DNA of 64,000 bases. Source: Methylomagnum ishizawai. GTDB taxonomy: Bacteria > Pseudomonadota > Gammaproteobacteria > Methylococcales > Methylococcaceae. Shown here one piece after another: positions 44,857 to 55,935 of this stretch. The DNA lies in the NCBI RefSeq assembly GCF_019670005.1, contig NZ_AP019783.1, positions 454,501-518,500 of the forward strand, given 5' to 3'. The position numbers were made by a program, and so were the translations under genes. A model generated the notes under the pieces. It did no database searches, was not told where the DNA came from, and saw nothing but the letters and a program-made list of their open reading frames with translations. The stretch's first letter is position 1, and each line of letters opens with the position of its first letter.

Positions 44857-45822
44857 TCAATGATGTTTGGAATGTTCGATATCCGCCATGAGGCTCCAAA
44901 AATCCAAGGTGGCGGAAGCCTGGATCGCGGCGCGTAAGCGTAGGGCTTCCGGGAGCCTGGCCAAAGCCCCGGCCAAACCCAAGAGATAAACCCAATTGAA
45001 AGTCACGAAACGGCTGGCCGAGCGCCACAGATAACCCGGCAGCAAGCGCAACCATATATCCCGCGCCGGGAGGTGCATCCATTCCAGCAGGAAATGATTG
45101 CGGATGCGGATGGCGCGGATGCGTTTGGCGGCGATATTGGTTTTGATCGAACCCGAGCCGCTGTCGTGGACCACCCGGCTGCGGGGTTCCAATAGGCTGA
45201 TCCAACCCCGCCGTCCAGCCCTCAGGCCCAGGTCGAAATCCTCCGAATAAAATGGCTTGAAAATCGGCAGGAAGCCGCCCAAGGCGGTGAACATGGATTT
45301 CCGCAGCATCATCGAACCGCCGGAAGCGAATAGGGTTTGCCAAGGGTGGCTGAAAGTATCGGGCGGCGTCCATTGCACGGCCCGGAGCCGCCCACCCCGG
45401 ATATGGTAGCAACGCCAGGAAACCTCGTTGCAGCGGCCTTGTTCATCCAACACCAAAGGCGTCACCGAGAATATCCCGGGCCGTGCGAAATGCCCGGCCA
45501 AGGGCGCGAGGAAATCCGGGGCGGGGGTGACATCGGAATTGAGGAACACCAGCAATTCGGTTGGCGCCGCCGCGACGCCGGAATGGATGGCTTCGGCGAA
45601 ACCCCGGTTGACCGGATGCTCGACCAGCGTCACCTGGGGGAATCCGCCGCGGACCAGGGCCGCGCTGCCATCCCGCGAACCATCGTCCACCACGATGACG
45701 GAAGCGGTTCCGGGATAGTCCGCCGCCGCCCGCAGCACGGCGGGCAGGTTGGCCTTGAGCAGGGCGGACCCGTTGTAATTGGGGATAATCAGGCTGACCG
45801 GCGGGAAATCAATGGCGCTCAT
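44857..45822 (-). CDS. glycosyltransferase family 2
   Basis: 321 residues. N-terminal GT-A domain with SLIIPNYNGSALL, VIVVDDGSRDGS and the metal-binding LNSDVTPAPDFL (DxD-like). FYSEDFDLGLRAGRRGW is the catalytic ED segment. The C-terminal ~70 residues are hydrophobic (membrane-associated). Rhamnosyltransferase-like GT2 enzymes of LPS cores have this layout. Its 5' end overlaps the O-antigen ligase-like gene by 14 bases. Confidence 0.87.
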   Translation of the reverse strand: MSAIDFPPVSLIIPNYNGSALLKANLPAVLRAAADYPGTASVIVVDDGSRDGSAALVRGGFPQVTLVEHPVNRGFAEAIHSGVAAAPTELLVFLNSDVTPAPDFLAPLAGHFARPGIFSVTPLVLDEQGRCNEVSWRCYHIRGGRLRAVQWTPPDTFSHPWQTLFASGGSMMLRKSMFTALGGFLPIFKPFYSEDFDLGLRAGRRGWISLLEPRSRVVHDSGSGSIKTNIAAKRIRAIRIRNHFLLEWMHLPARDIWLRLLPGYLWRSASRFVTFNWVYLLGLAGALARLPEALRLRAAIQASATLDFWSLMADIEHSKHH

Positions 45823-47002
45823 GCGGGGTATATTTTCTGAAGTAATACAGGCTGGCACCTAGCAATAGGCCGAATGGATAAAGCTGGTGCCGGGAGAACA
45901 AGGGCAGGGTGAGGAAACTTTGCACCAGTTCGGCGCTGGCGACACTGATGAGCATAATGCCGAATCTTGTCCCGGTTTGATCTTGGCAACGCCAGGTGGT
46001 TATGGCTAGCTTCCAGAAGAACGAGGCATAGGCCAGCACGACCAGGGTCAATCCCAGAAGTCCATGGCTATAGAGGACTTCCAGGAAATAGTTATGGGGA
46101 AAGGTGAAATCCTCTTTGTCGTGGTAGCTGGAAATCGGCTGGTAATTCCAGAAATACGCCCCGAAACCATGGCCGAAAGCCCATTCCAAGGGAGGGCTGC
46201 GCAATTGCATGGCCCAGGTTTCCCGCCAAATAATCATCCGTTCTTCCTTGAGGAAGTTGGCGGCGAGGTCGTCCACCCTGGCGGCGAAGCCGAATAATCC
46301 CGAGAAATATAATCCCAATGGCAATAATAGGATGGACCCCAGGGCGAGGGATTGGCAGCGCCGCGACAGGAAGGGCAAACTCGCCAGGGCGCTGGCGAGC
46401 AAGGCCAGATAACCGGGCCGGGATTGGGTTTTTAGCAGCAGCCAGAAATCCACCGCCAAGGCCAGTATGCATAGCCAGCGCAGCCGGTTCTGGATCGTCG
46501 CGGCGAAATAAAACAACAGGGGCAGGGTCGTGACCGAAAACAGGGCCAGATAATGCAGGTTGGAATACAGCCCGGCCTGGTTGAGCTTGAGCGGGTAGGC
46601 TATGGCATGGGCCAGCACCGCGACCAGGAGAAGGCTTGCCGCGATGGCCGCATGGGGTGGCGGACGGCCTTGGGCCAGCCGGTCCGGTAGCAGGCGCAGG
46701 GCGAACACCAGCAGCGTCGCGCCGAACAGCGCGGTGTGGGCGCTGCCCCAGAGCTTGTCGCCCGCCATCGCCAATCCTTGCCCCAGCAGGAGCGCCCCCA
46801 GGCCGACCACCGCCAGGATATCCCGGTCCAGCCGTGGCGGGCGGGTGGAGGCCAGGATGCCCAGCGTGGCGTAGCCGCACAGGTAAAGGCAGGGTTTGTA
46901 ACTGCCGCGTCCGAGCAGCAGGGAAAGCGCGAAGCCATAAACCGACAGCAGCAGCAAAAGTGGAAACAGGTCGCCGTTCAATCGTGGGAGGCGCAAGGCC
47001 AT
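45809..47002 (-). CDS. O-antigen ligase-family membrane protein
   Basis: 397 residues, about ten to eleven hydrophobic helices. The long periplasmic loop near the C-terminus carries the Wzy_C/WaaL-type block: ERMIIWRETWAMQLRSP, FGHGFGAYFWNY and PHNYFLEVLYSHGLLGL, where the histidine-asparagine (PHN) is typical of O-antigen ligases and polymerases. First gene of the six-gene minus-strand operon. No flippase (Wzx) lies in the window. Whether it ligates or polymerises cannot be told. Confidence 0.82.
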   Translation of the reverse strand: MALRLPRLNGDLFPLLLLLSVYGFALSLLLGRGSYKPCLYLCGYATLGILASTRPPRLDRDILAVVGLGALLLGQGLAMAGDKLWGSAHTALFGATLLVFALRLLPDRLAQGRPPPHAAIAASLLLVAVLAHAIAYPLKLNQAGLYSNLHYLALFSVTTLPLLFYFAATIQNRLRWLCILALAVDFWLLLKTQSRPGYLALLASALASLPFLSRRCQSLALGSILLLPLGLYFSGLFGFAARVDDLAANFLKEERMIIWRETWAMQLRSPPLEWAFGHGFGAYFWNYQPISSYHDKEDFTFPHNYFLEVLYSHGLLGLTLVVLAYASFFWKLAITTWRCQDQTGTRFGIMLISVASAELVQSFLTLPLFSRHQLYPFGLLLGASLYYFRKYTPHERH

Positions 47003-47151
47003 TGGTCACCGGAACTGTGGTTGCTTGACGCCGGGAAGGCGGTCGCCTGGGAGGCTGGGGGCGCGAGGTCGCGGCCATTATAAAAGACGCGCAAAGCCCG
47101 CACCAAGCGGGCCGGGCGGCACCATTCCGGGGCGCGGGGGCGGGGCGCTGG

Positions 47152-47181
47152 CTTGAAAATGGCCGGTTTAAGCCTCATTTA
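47152..47181 (+). promoter_or_regulatory. sigma32 (heat-shock) promoter of clpB
   Basis: CTTGAAA (47152-47158), 14 bases, then CCTCATTTA (47173-47181) closely match the RpoH consensus CTTGAAA and CCCCATnTA. It lies 39 bases before the clpB ATG, leaving a leader of about 30 bases. The divergent LPS operon must start from the other side of this 218-base gap. Confidence 0.75.
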
Positions 47182-47220
47182 AGCGGCATCACTGAATCAT
47201 ATCCCGGCAGGTAATCTTTT

Positions 47221-49803
<2,583 letters not shown>

Positions 49804-49805
49804 TT

Positions 49806-49827
49806 CCGTCCCTACCGGGACGGTCTT
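49806..49827 (+). terminator. terminator after clpB
   Basis: CCGTCCC (49806-49812) pairs with GGGACGG (49817-49823) around a 4-base loop, followed by TCTT. It starts two bases past the stop. Confidence 0.6.
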
Positions 49828-50403
49828 GGGCTGGATGCCGCTCCGCCCGCCGCGGTGGAGCGGCGCTTCGCTAGTTCCAATGCATGGGCCATGATTCGTC
49901 TTGCTTCTGCCGCATAGGCTCCAGGGCATGACGGATAAAGTGCCAGGTAGGTGGAAATACCGATTCTTCGGAAGCTCGCTCGGTATAAATTAAGCCCCAG
50001 TTACAGGGGGGTTACGTTGGCCTGGGGAGCTTTGTGCCGTCCCATCGGTCTTTGCTGTCGCTATTGAACCACTGGTGGTGTTACGGTATTTTTGGAAGGC
50101 TATTGCCACATCTTCTGTACTAAAAATTGTCTTATGATGTGGCATATTATTGAGCGCTTGCCACTTATCCGGGCGGCCCGCGCCCGGCCCGTTTCCGGGC
50201 TTCGATGGGGTTCGGCTTGGGCAAAAGCCCATCTTTCAAGGGGCTGCATGGGATTCCAACCGTGGTTGACGCATTGCCCGCCGCAGCGATGGGTGACTCT
50301 CCTTGAAAGCATGTGCCTCAAAGTTTATGCTGGGCAGGGTAGGCAGATTTCAAATAATCTTTTACACTGTTAGCTAATGGAGAAATATGTTAAGGAAGAA
50401 AGA
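49828..50403. other. long noncoding stretch between clpB and the VpsR-type gene
   Basis: About 575 bases with no supportable gene. Open frames here (for example 50092-50373 plus) have no ribosome site or recognisable product. A 9-bp inverted repeat (TGCCACATC 50104-50112 with GATGTGGCA 50136-50144) is followed by a T/A-rich stretch. The region could hold a promoter and small RNA, but this is not shown. Confidence 0.5.
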
Positions 50404-50439
50404 GGTTCCATCCCCATTTTGATTTAATGGGGAGGAACC
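50404..50439 (+). other. long stable hairpin in the VpsR-type gene leader
   Basis: Arms 50404-50418 and 50426-50439 pair over 14 bp with one bulged A and a 7-base loop. It lies about 190 bases before the ATG and has no T-run, so it is a structured leader element rather than a terminator. Confidence 0.6.
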
Positions 50440-50456
50440 ACCTGCCCCCTGCTTGT

Positions 50457-50516
50457 TAAGGCGCTGTGTGCGGATACGCCGCAAAGCCGTTAGGGAGCGG
50501 TATCCAGGGGACCGCA
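50457..50516 (+). promoter_or_regulatory. GEMM-like (c-di-GMP riboswitch-like) element
   Basis: CGCAAAGCC (50480-50488) and GGTATCCAGGGGACCG (50499-50514) match the second half of the GEMM-I core (ACGCAAAGCC, then GGTAxCCxGGxxACCG) in order and spacing. The first half (GGGCAAACC with its stem) is not convincingly present. A c-di-GMP sensor ahead of a VpsR-type regulator would make sense. Distance to the ATG is 110 bases. Confidence 0.4.
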
Positions 50517-50625
50517 TTTGGAAAGATGGATTCGGGAGCGTTCCCGAGAAACAGGGTGGCCGGGGTGGCCGCCACAAGAAAATTTAATGTTCAACTCAGT
50601 GCTAGCTAACATAGGAGAGCAATAC

Positions 50626-51993
50626 ATGGATACGCGCAAACTTTTGTGCTTCGATCCCACGGGAACCGATAACGGCGTGCTGGACGCGCTGCGTGCCAGG
50701 GGCTGGGATATCATCACCGTGACCCGGCTCGACGAGGCCAAGAACCTCATCGATGCCCACGGCTTCCACTTGGGCATGGTCTTGTTCGGTTCCCGCGAAC
50801 AAGCCGATATTTCGCCCATCCAGTCGCTATTGGCGATGCGCTATCCCATGGAATGGATCGCGCTGCTGCCGCCGCAAGCCCTGCATAACCGCGAGGTTTG
50901 CCAACTGATCGCCCAGGGCTTCTACGATTACCACACGCTGCCGCTCGATCCCGAGCGCCTGCAATTCACCCTCGGCCACGCCTATGGCATGGCCTTGGTG
51001 ATGAAGCGCCTGCGCGCCCAGACCCCGAGCCACGGCGACGAGGGCATCATCGGTTGCAGCCCCAAATTCACCAAGCTGTTCGCCGATATCGAACGGGCGG
51101 CCGGCCTGGATGTTCCGGTCTTGGTCCGGGGCGAGAACGGCTCGGGCAAGGAAATCGCCGCCCGCGCCATCCACCGCCGTTCCATGCGCGGCGATAGGCC
51201 GTTCATCGTGGTGAGCTGTGGTGCTTTGCCCTCCAACCTGATGATGTCCGAACTGTTCGGTTTCGAGAAGGGCGCGTTCGCCGGGGCCTACCGTACCAAG
51301 GAAGGCAGCATCGAGGCCGCTTCCGGCGGCACTTTGTTCCTCGACGAAGTGGGCGAATTGCCCGCCGACCTCCAGGAGGTCATGCTGCGCTTCCTGCGCG
51401 AGAAGACCATCCGCCGCGTGGGGGGCGACCGCGATATTCCGGTCGATGTCCGCATCATCGCCGCTTCCCATACCGACCTGGCGAAAGCCGTCGCCGATGG
51501 GCATTTCCTGGAAGAACTGTACCAGGCCTTGAGCCCGTTCGTGGTCAATGTGCCTTCCCTGCGCGAACGCCGCGACGATATCGAACTGCTCGCCAAGTAT
51601 TACCTCGACCTGTTCGTCAACGAGAAATATCGCCACATCAGCGGCTACACGCCCGAGGCGGTGACTTCCATGCAGCGCTATGAATGGCCCGGCAATATCC
51701 GCGAGTTGATCAACCGCGTCCGCCGCGCCATGGTCATGTGCGAGGACCGCTGGATCACCCCGCAAGACCTGGGGCTGAACGTGGTCGAACCCGGCACCAC
51801 CAAGTTCCAGGGCAATGTGATGACCTTGGACGAAGCCAAGGCCGAGGCCGAGAAGGAGATCATCCAGGTCACCCTGCGGGCGACCGAGAACAATATTTCG
51901 CGGGCGGCCCGGCAACTGGCCGTGTCGCGCATGACGCTCTATCGCCTGATGGACAAGCACCGCATCCGCAACACCGCCGCCGGCCGGGGTTGA
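50626..51993 (+). CDS. VpsR-type sigma54-family regulator with altered GAFTGA loop
   Basis: 455 residues. The N-terminal ~130 residues are a degenerate receiver-like domain of the VpsR kind (GMVLFGSREQADISPI, EVCQLIAQGFYDYHTLP). The AAA+ core has Walker A GENGSGKE and Walker B GGTLFLDEVGEL; the sigma54-contact loop reads GAFAGA instead of GAFTGA. A Fis-type helix-turn-helix ends the protein (NISRAARQLAVSRMTLYRLMDKH). VpsR of Vibrio binds c-di-GMP and activates exopolysaccharide genes without the classic loop, so this protein may also not need sigma54. ATG 50626 is used (AGGAG at 50613-50617); a longer open frame to 50518 lacks this signal. Confidence 0.85.
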   Translation: MDTRKLLCFDPTGTDNGVLDALRARGWDIITVTRLDEAKNLIDAHGFHLGMVLFGSREQADISPIQSLLAMRYPMEWIALLPPQALHNREVCQLIAQGFYDYHTLPLDPERLQFTLGHAYGMALVMKRLRAQTPSHGDEGIIGCSPKFTKLFADIERAAGLDVPVLVRGENGSGKEIAARAIHRRSMRGDRPFIVVSCGALPSNLMMSELFGFEKGAFAGAYRTKEGSIEAASGGTLFLDEVGELPADLQEVMLRFLREKTIRRVGGDRDIPVDVRIIAASHTDLAKAVADGHFLEELYQALSPFVVNVPSLRERRDDIELLAKYYLDLFVNEKYRHISGYTPEAVTSMQRYEWPGNIRELINRVRRAMVMCEDRWITPQDLGLNVVEPGTTKFQGNVMTLDEAKAEAEKEIIQVTLRATENNISRAARQLAVSRMTLYRLMDKHRIRNTAAGRG

Positions 51994-52052
51994 ACCTTCC
52001 CTCCCAGCCACCGCTTCCGTGCGGTGGCTCGCTCCGGGGCCGCGGCCCCTTC

Positions 52053-52088
52053 CGTCCCGGCCCGTCTCCCTGAAGATGGGCCGGGACG
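52053..52088 (+). terminator. hairpin after the VpsR-type gene
   Basis: A 15-bp stem (52053-52067 with 52074-52088, one G-T pair) with a 6-base loop. A smaller hairpin (52006-52014 with 52021-52029) precedes it. No clear T-run follows, so termination strength is uncertain. Confidence 0.45.
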
Positions 52089-52295
52089 CGATTCCTTCCC
52101 CTCCTTATATCGACAACGTGATCCCGAAGTTCGTCTTGGATGGCGGTTTGGCCGACCCGGATTGGCCTTGGTATTGAGCGCTATTTCACAAACCGTCGGT
52201 CTGGTCCGGGCGCGGCTTTGTCAGAATGTGCCGACAGGGCTAAACTTTGGACGTTTTTCTTCCCTTAAACCCCAAGACAGTCGGTTCCACCCGCC

Positions 52296-53858
52296 ATGCT
52301 GCTTCAGGAAATACCGGCCTTGCCCTTCGCCCTAGATGTCCAATCGGCCACCGCGTGGCTGGATCAACTACCGCTGGGCAATATCCGCGAGTGTTGCCAG
52401 CGGTTCCTGCCGGTGCAGCAGGCTTTGAATGTCTATCCCATGCCCCTGCAATTGCGCTTCGAGTTGCTGGAGCGCTGCCACCCGATGGTCCAGGGCTTGG
52501 AGCGGGGCTTGATGCCCCATTTCATCGACGCCGTTTTTCCCATGGAGGAAAAGGCCCGCAAGATCGCCAGCCTCGCGGCCCGCTTCCATCTCGAGGCCGC
52601 GCTCGGCTATCGGCAACTGGTGGAGGCTGCGGCGTTCCAGGAGGCGTTCGACGCGCCGTGCCGTTTGTTCATCTATCGCCGTTGCCTGGAACACCTGCTG
52701 CAAAGCATGTTGCGCTCGGCCCAGGTCTACGAGGCGCCGTCGTCCTCGGTGCTGTCCTCGTTCCGCAGGCTGTATCGCCATGCGGCGGCGGCGGAGGTGC
52801 TGGACGCCACCGCCGAACTGGAGGGCAGGCCACCGGTGGTTTTGCGCGATTTGTTCCTGCGCTTTTTCTTGTTCGGCCTGGCGGTGCCGCGCGGCCTGCC
52901 GCAGGATGAGACGCAGCGCTTGTTCGATGGGCTGGCGCTCCTGGCCAAACAGGGTTCGCCGGTCGCGGACGAGGCCGGTTTGCGTTCGGCGTTCTGCTTC
53001 GATCCCGAGGAGTTGGATATTTTGGTGCCGGTCGCGCCGGGCGTGCCCGCGCCGGCGGGATTGCCCTGCGTGTCGGCGGAACGGGCCTTGTCGGTCTTGC
53101 GCGAAACCTTGCGGGCGTCGGTCGCGCCCGAATCCCATCCCCTGCGGCGGGTTTTGCCGCGGCTCGGGGATCGCCTGCCCTGCCTGGAGGCCGCCGGGGG
53201 GCGCCGGGTCTCGCTCGCCACCGGGTTCAAGGCCGTGGTGCCGATGCTCAAGGATATCGAGTTCCGCCGTTCCAAGCCCGGCCGCCGTGCGGAAACCTGG
53301 GCGGGCAACGAATTGGAACTCGCGCCGTTGGACAGCACCAAGCTCCACACCGCGCCGCGTTTCACCGGGCGCACCCTGGCCGAGGCCGTGGTGGCGAGCG
53401 AGACGGCGGAGAAAAACCGCATGGTCGAGGTGGTGCCTTCGGAATTGCCGGGTTTCTATCTGTTGGATTCGGGGCGGTGGATGTTGCGGGCGGGTTCGTT
53501 GATCGGACTCAATTCCGACGACGAATGGGTGCAACTCGGCGTCCTGCGTAGCGGACAAATCCGCGATGGCCGGTTCTGGCATAGCTTCGAGCTCTTGGGG
53601 GCCAATCCGCGCTTGATCCGGGCCAGGAACGAGCGGCTGAAGGACGGGGTCCGCAACGCGGTGTGGCTAGAGGCGTCCGAACCGGACGGGCAGGTCGGCC
53701 TGCTCACCGAGCCGTGCAAATGGCGGGGCGGGGACGGGGTGATGCTGGATTTCCCCGGCGGCAAGCGCCGGGTGTGCATCGTCAAACTGGTGGAGGCTTC
53801 GCCGTCGTTCTACCGCTATACGCTGACCGAGTCCGGGGCGGAAGAAGCGATGGCCTAG
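52296..53858 (+). CDS. 520-aa protein of unknown function
   Basis: No domain is recognised with confidence. The first 200 residues are helical (QSATAWLDQLPLGNIRECC, LRSAQVYEAPSSSVLSSF), with no signal peptide. The middle is proline/alanine-rich and the last 120 residues look like beta-strands (VEVVPSELPGFYLLDSGRWMLRAGSLIGL, then WVQLGVLRSGQIRDGRFWHSF), resembling a small barrel. Such C-terminal barrels in cytoplasmic proteins can be PilZ-like, but the RxxxR and DxSxxG motifs of PilZ are not visible. The bases between 51994 and 52295 hold hairpins and no further gene. Confidence 0.5.
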   Translation: MLLQEIPALPFALDVQSATAWLDQLPLGNIRECCQRFLPVQQALNVYPMPLQLRFELLERCHPMVQGLERGLMPHFIDAVFPMEEKARKIASLAARFHLEAALGYRQLVEAAAFQEAFDAPCRLFIYRRCLEHLLQSMLRSAQVYEAPSSSVLSSFRRLYRHAAAAEVLDATAELEGRPPVVLRDLFLRFFLFGLAVPRGLPQDETQRLFDGLALLAKQGSPVADEAGLRSAFCFDPEELDILVPVAPGVPAPAGLPCVSAERALSVLRETLRASVAPESHPLRRVLPRLGDRLPCLEAAGGRRVSLATGFKAVVPMLKDIEFRRSKPGRRAETWAGNELELAPLDSTKLHTAPRFTGRTLAEAVVASETAEKNRMVEVVPSELPGFYLLDSGRWMLRAGSLIGLNSDDEWVQLGVLRSGQIRDGRFWHSFELLGANPRLIRARNERLKDGVRNAVWLEASEPDGQVGLLTEPCKWRGGDGVMLDFPGGKRRVCIVKLVEASPSFYRYTLTESGAEEAMA

Positions 53859-53880
53859 CCGCCGGGCCGCCGCCGGGATT

Positions 53881-54360
53881 TCACAAGAACTTCCAATGCT
53901 TGAAGCAGGCCGCCTGGCCGCAGATCACGCCGCGTGGATCGAGCAGGTTCCACACCGTGGCCGCCTCGATCAGGAAGCGCCGTCCATGCCGTCCGATGCG
54001 GACCCCCTGGTAATCGTCGATGTAACCCCGCTCGGCCACCCGCGCCAACAGTTCCGCCCGCGCCTCCTGGTTGATCCTCTCGGCGGAGAGCCGGGAAGGC
54101 AGCGCGGTGAATTCTTCCCAATCCATGGCGAACAGGGCCAGCGCGGTCTGGTTGGCGTAGTTGAAGAGGGGGTCGGGGGCGGTGTCGTGGGACACCACCA
54201 CGAAGGGCGCGGCGAACAGGTAGCGGGCGGCTTCCTCGTGGGTCAGGCGGGGATCGAGCAGGGGGCGGCCCGTCCAATGGCGGTGGCTGTCGCGCAAAAG
54301 GGCGACATGCTCGGCCAGATAGTGGTTGTCTTCGCTGGGATAGGGTGGGGGAGCGGTCAT
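53881..54360 (-). CDS. MEKHLA-domain protein
   Basis: 159 residues. The PAS-like MEKHLA domain is recognised from AARYLFAAPFVVVSHDTAPDPLFNYANQTALALFAMDWEEF and the following LPSRLSAE, then GYIDDYQGVRI. These proteins are small sensors or enzymes of unknown role. ATG 54360 gives the normal family length; the frame stays open much further upstream without a good start. Convergent with the 520-aa gene. The 388 bases from 54361 to 54748 hold no other gene I can support. Confidence 0.8.
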   Translation of the reverse strand: MTAPPPYPSEDNHYLAEHVALLRDSHRHWTGRPLLDPRLTHEEAARYLFAAPFVVVSHDTAPDPLFNYANQTALALFAMDWEEFTALPSRLSAERINQEARAELLARVAERGYIDDYQGVRIGRHGRRFLIEAATVWNLLDPRGVICGQAACFKHWKFL

Positions 54361-54748
54361 GGCTGGGGTCCGGGAGGGTTGGGCGGCGGCATCCAGGGAT
54401 GCGGATCGGCCCAGGATTATAGCCATTACCGGACGGGGCGGCGGCAGGACTGGGAAAAAATGGACACCGAAGGCGGAACGCTTGAGGATAGCTCGGAAGG
54501 GTGCGATTAACGGCGGGAAGTCAGGAAGATCGAAGAGGAGGTTTGGCCGGCCCTCGGTGTCCCAGTAGAAGAGGCTATGCGCCGACCTACGGTGCAGGTA
54601 GCGTGCCGAAAGCCGATTCCGCCTTAAAAACAAGGATTTATTCCCGCCGGTCGCCGGTGTGCGCAACGCGGGTTCGGGGAAATACCACAGTCTTTGCGCC
54701 GTATGGCTTAGCGGACGCCCATGGGATGGAATTGAAAGGAGGATGACG

Positions 54749-55567
54749 ATGTTCGGTTTCCGCAAGGGGGTACGGGACACGGAGCCCGTGCGTAGGTATG
54801 GCGGGACGCTGGTGTATTGCGGGCGCGATACGGAAGGCTTGATCGAGGTGGTCGATAGTTACGGGGTGCGCGCCCTGCATTTCGGCACCCCGCCCCGGCA
54901 GAGCGCCATGGCCTTGGCCGAGCCGGAGCGGCTGGAGCTGTCCTATGTCCGGGCCATGCTGGCGGGATTGATGTTCACGCCCGGGCCGCGCCGGGTGTTG
55001 GCGCTGGGCCTCGGGGGCGGGTCGCTCGCCAAGTTCCTGGCGCGGAACTTCCCGGACTGCCGGATCGAGGTGGTGGAATTCCGTGCCGCCGTGGTGGAGG
55101 TGGCGCACCGCTATTTCGGGTTGCCGGAAGCGCCGAACCTCGCCATCCATATCGGCGACGCCCGCGAGTTCGTGCGCCGGGAAGCCTTGGCCGGGGCGTC
55201 CCTGTATGACCATATCTTCGTCGATATCTACGACGACCGGGGCTTGTCGGCCTCGGTCAACGAGCGCGATTTCTTCGCCGCCTGCGCCCGGTTGCTGGAG
55301 CCCTCCGGGGTGTTCGCCCTCAATCTGTGGGGCAGCGACCGCGATTCGTACCGCGAGGCCGTGGACCTGCTCCGCCAATATTACGGTAGCCACACGCTGC
55401 GCCTGCCGGTCATCGGTCGGGGCAATATCATCGGCTTCGGTTTCGGCCCGGACGTGCCCAAACCCGACCTGGAGCGGCTCCGGCCCGTCTCCCGTGGGTT
55501 GGAAGCGCGGTTGGGGGTGGAGTTTCCCCGGTTGTTGCGGTCGATGGTGCCGATGGGCTGGCGTTGA
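54749..55567 (+). CDS. spermidine synthase-like methyltransferase-fold protein
   Basis: 272 residues. The SAM-binding loop VLALGLGGGSLAKFLARNFP with VVEFRAAVVEVAHRYFG and IHIGDAREFV, then HIFVDIYDD, is the polyamine-synthase/SpeE fold. The N-terminal beta-strand part of true SpeE is short here (YGGTLVYCGRDTEGLIEV). It could be an aminopropyltransferase or a related SAM enzyme. ATG 54749 is used: AGGAGG (54737-54742) is six bases away; ATG 54743 would be too close. The 368 bases after it (55568-55935) hold no supportable gene. Confidence 0.78.
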   Translation: MFGFRKGVRDTEPVRRYGGTLVYCGRDTEGLIEVVDSYGVRALHFGTPPRQSAMALAEPERLELSYVRAMLAGLMFTPGPRRVLALGLGGGSLAKFLARNFPDCRIEVVEFRAAVVEVAHRYFGLPEAPNLAIHIGDAREFVRREALAGASLYDHIFVDIYDDRGLSASVNERDFFAACARLLEPSGVFALNLWGSDRDSYREAVDLLRQYYGSHTLRLPVIGRGNIIGFGFGPDVPKPDLERLRPVSRGLEARLGVEFPRLLRSMVPMGWR

Positions 55568-55935
55568 ACGGCCCGGTTTCCCGCGTTCCCTTTGCCCGCG
55601 CAAACTGAAGGTTGCGCTCAAGGCTTTCTGGCAACCCTAGCGCCATTCCGAAAACATGCCATTGCTCCCGCCATAGGGTCCGGCCTAGCGCGGACCCCGC
55701 TTGCCAGCGTCCGGGTGCCCACCGCCCGGATACTCCAATCCCCGAACACCCCCGCCCGGGACATACCGGGTTTGGGGATGGGCTAAACCCCGCGCTACAT
55801 TCCGGTAAAAGTTTGGAACTTCTATAGGACTGGATTCGGAATATAATCCCCGCTAGCCGATGGGGTGGTATCCGGTACTGGGACTGTTCCATGGGGCCGG
55901 GCGAAAATGTGGAACTACATCCGGGAACCAGAAAG

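Noticed and set aside
50092-50373. 93-codon plus-strand frame in the gap before the VpsR-type gene
   Set aside because: No ribosome site, no recognisable product and low similarity to real gene composition.
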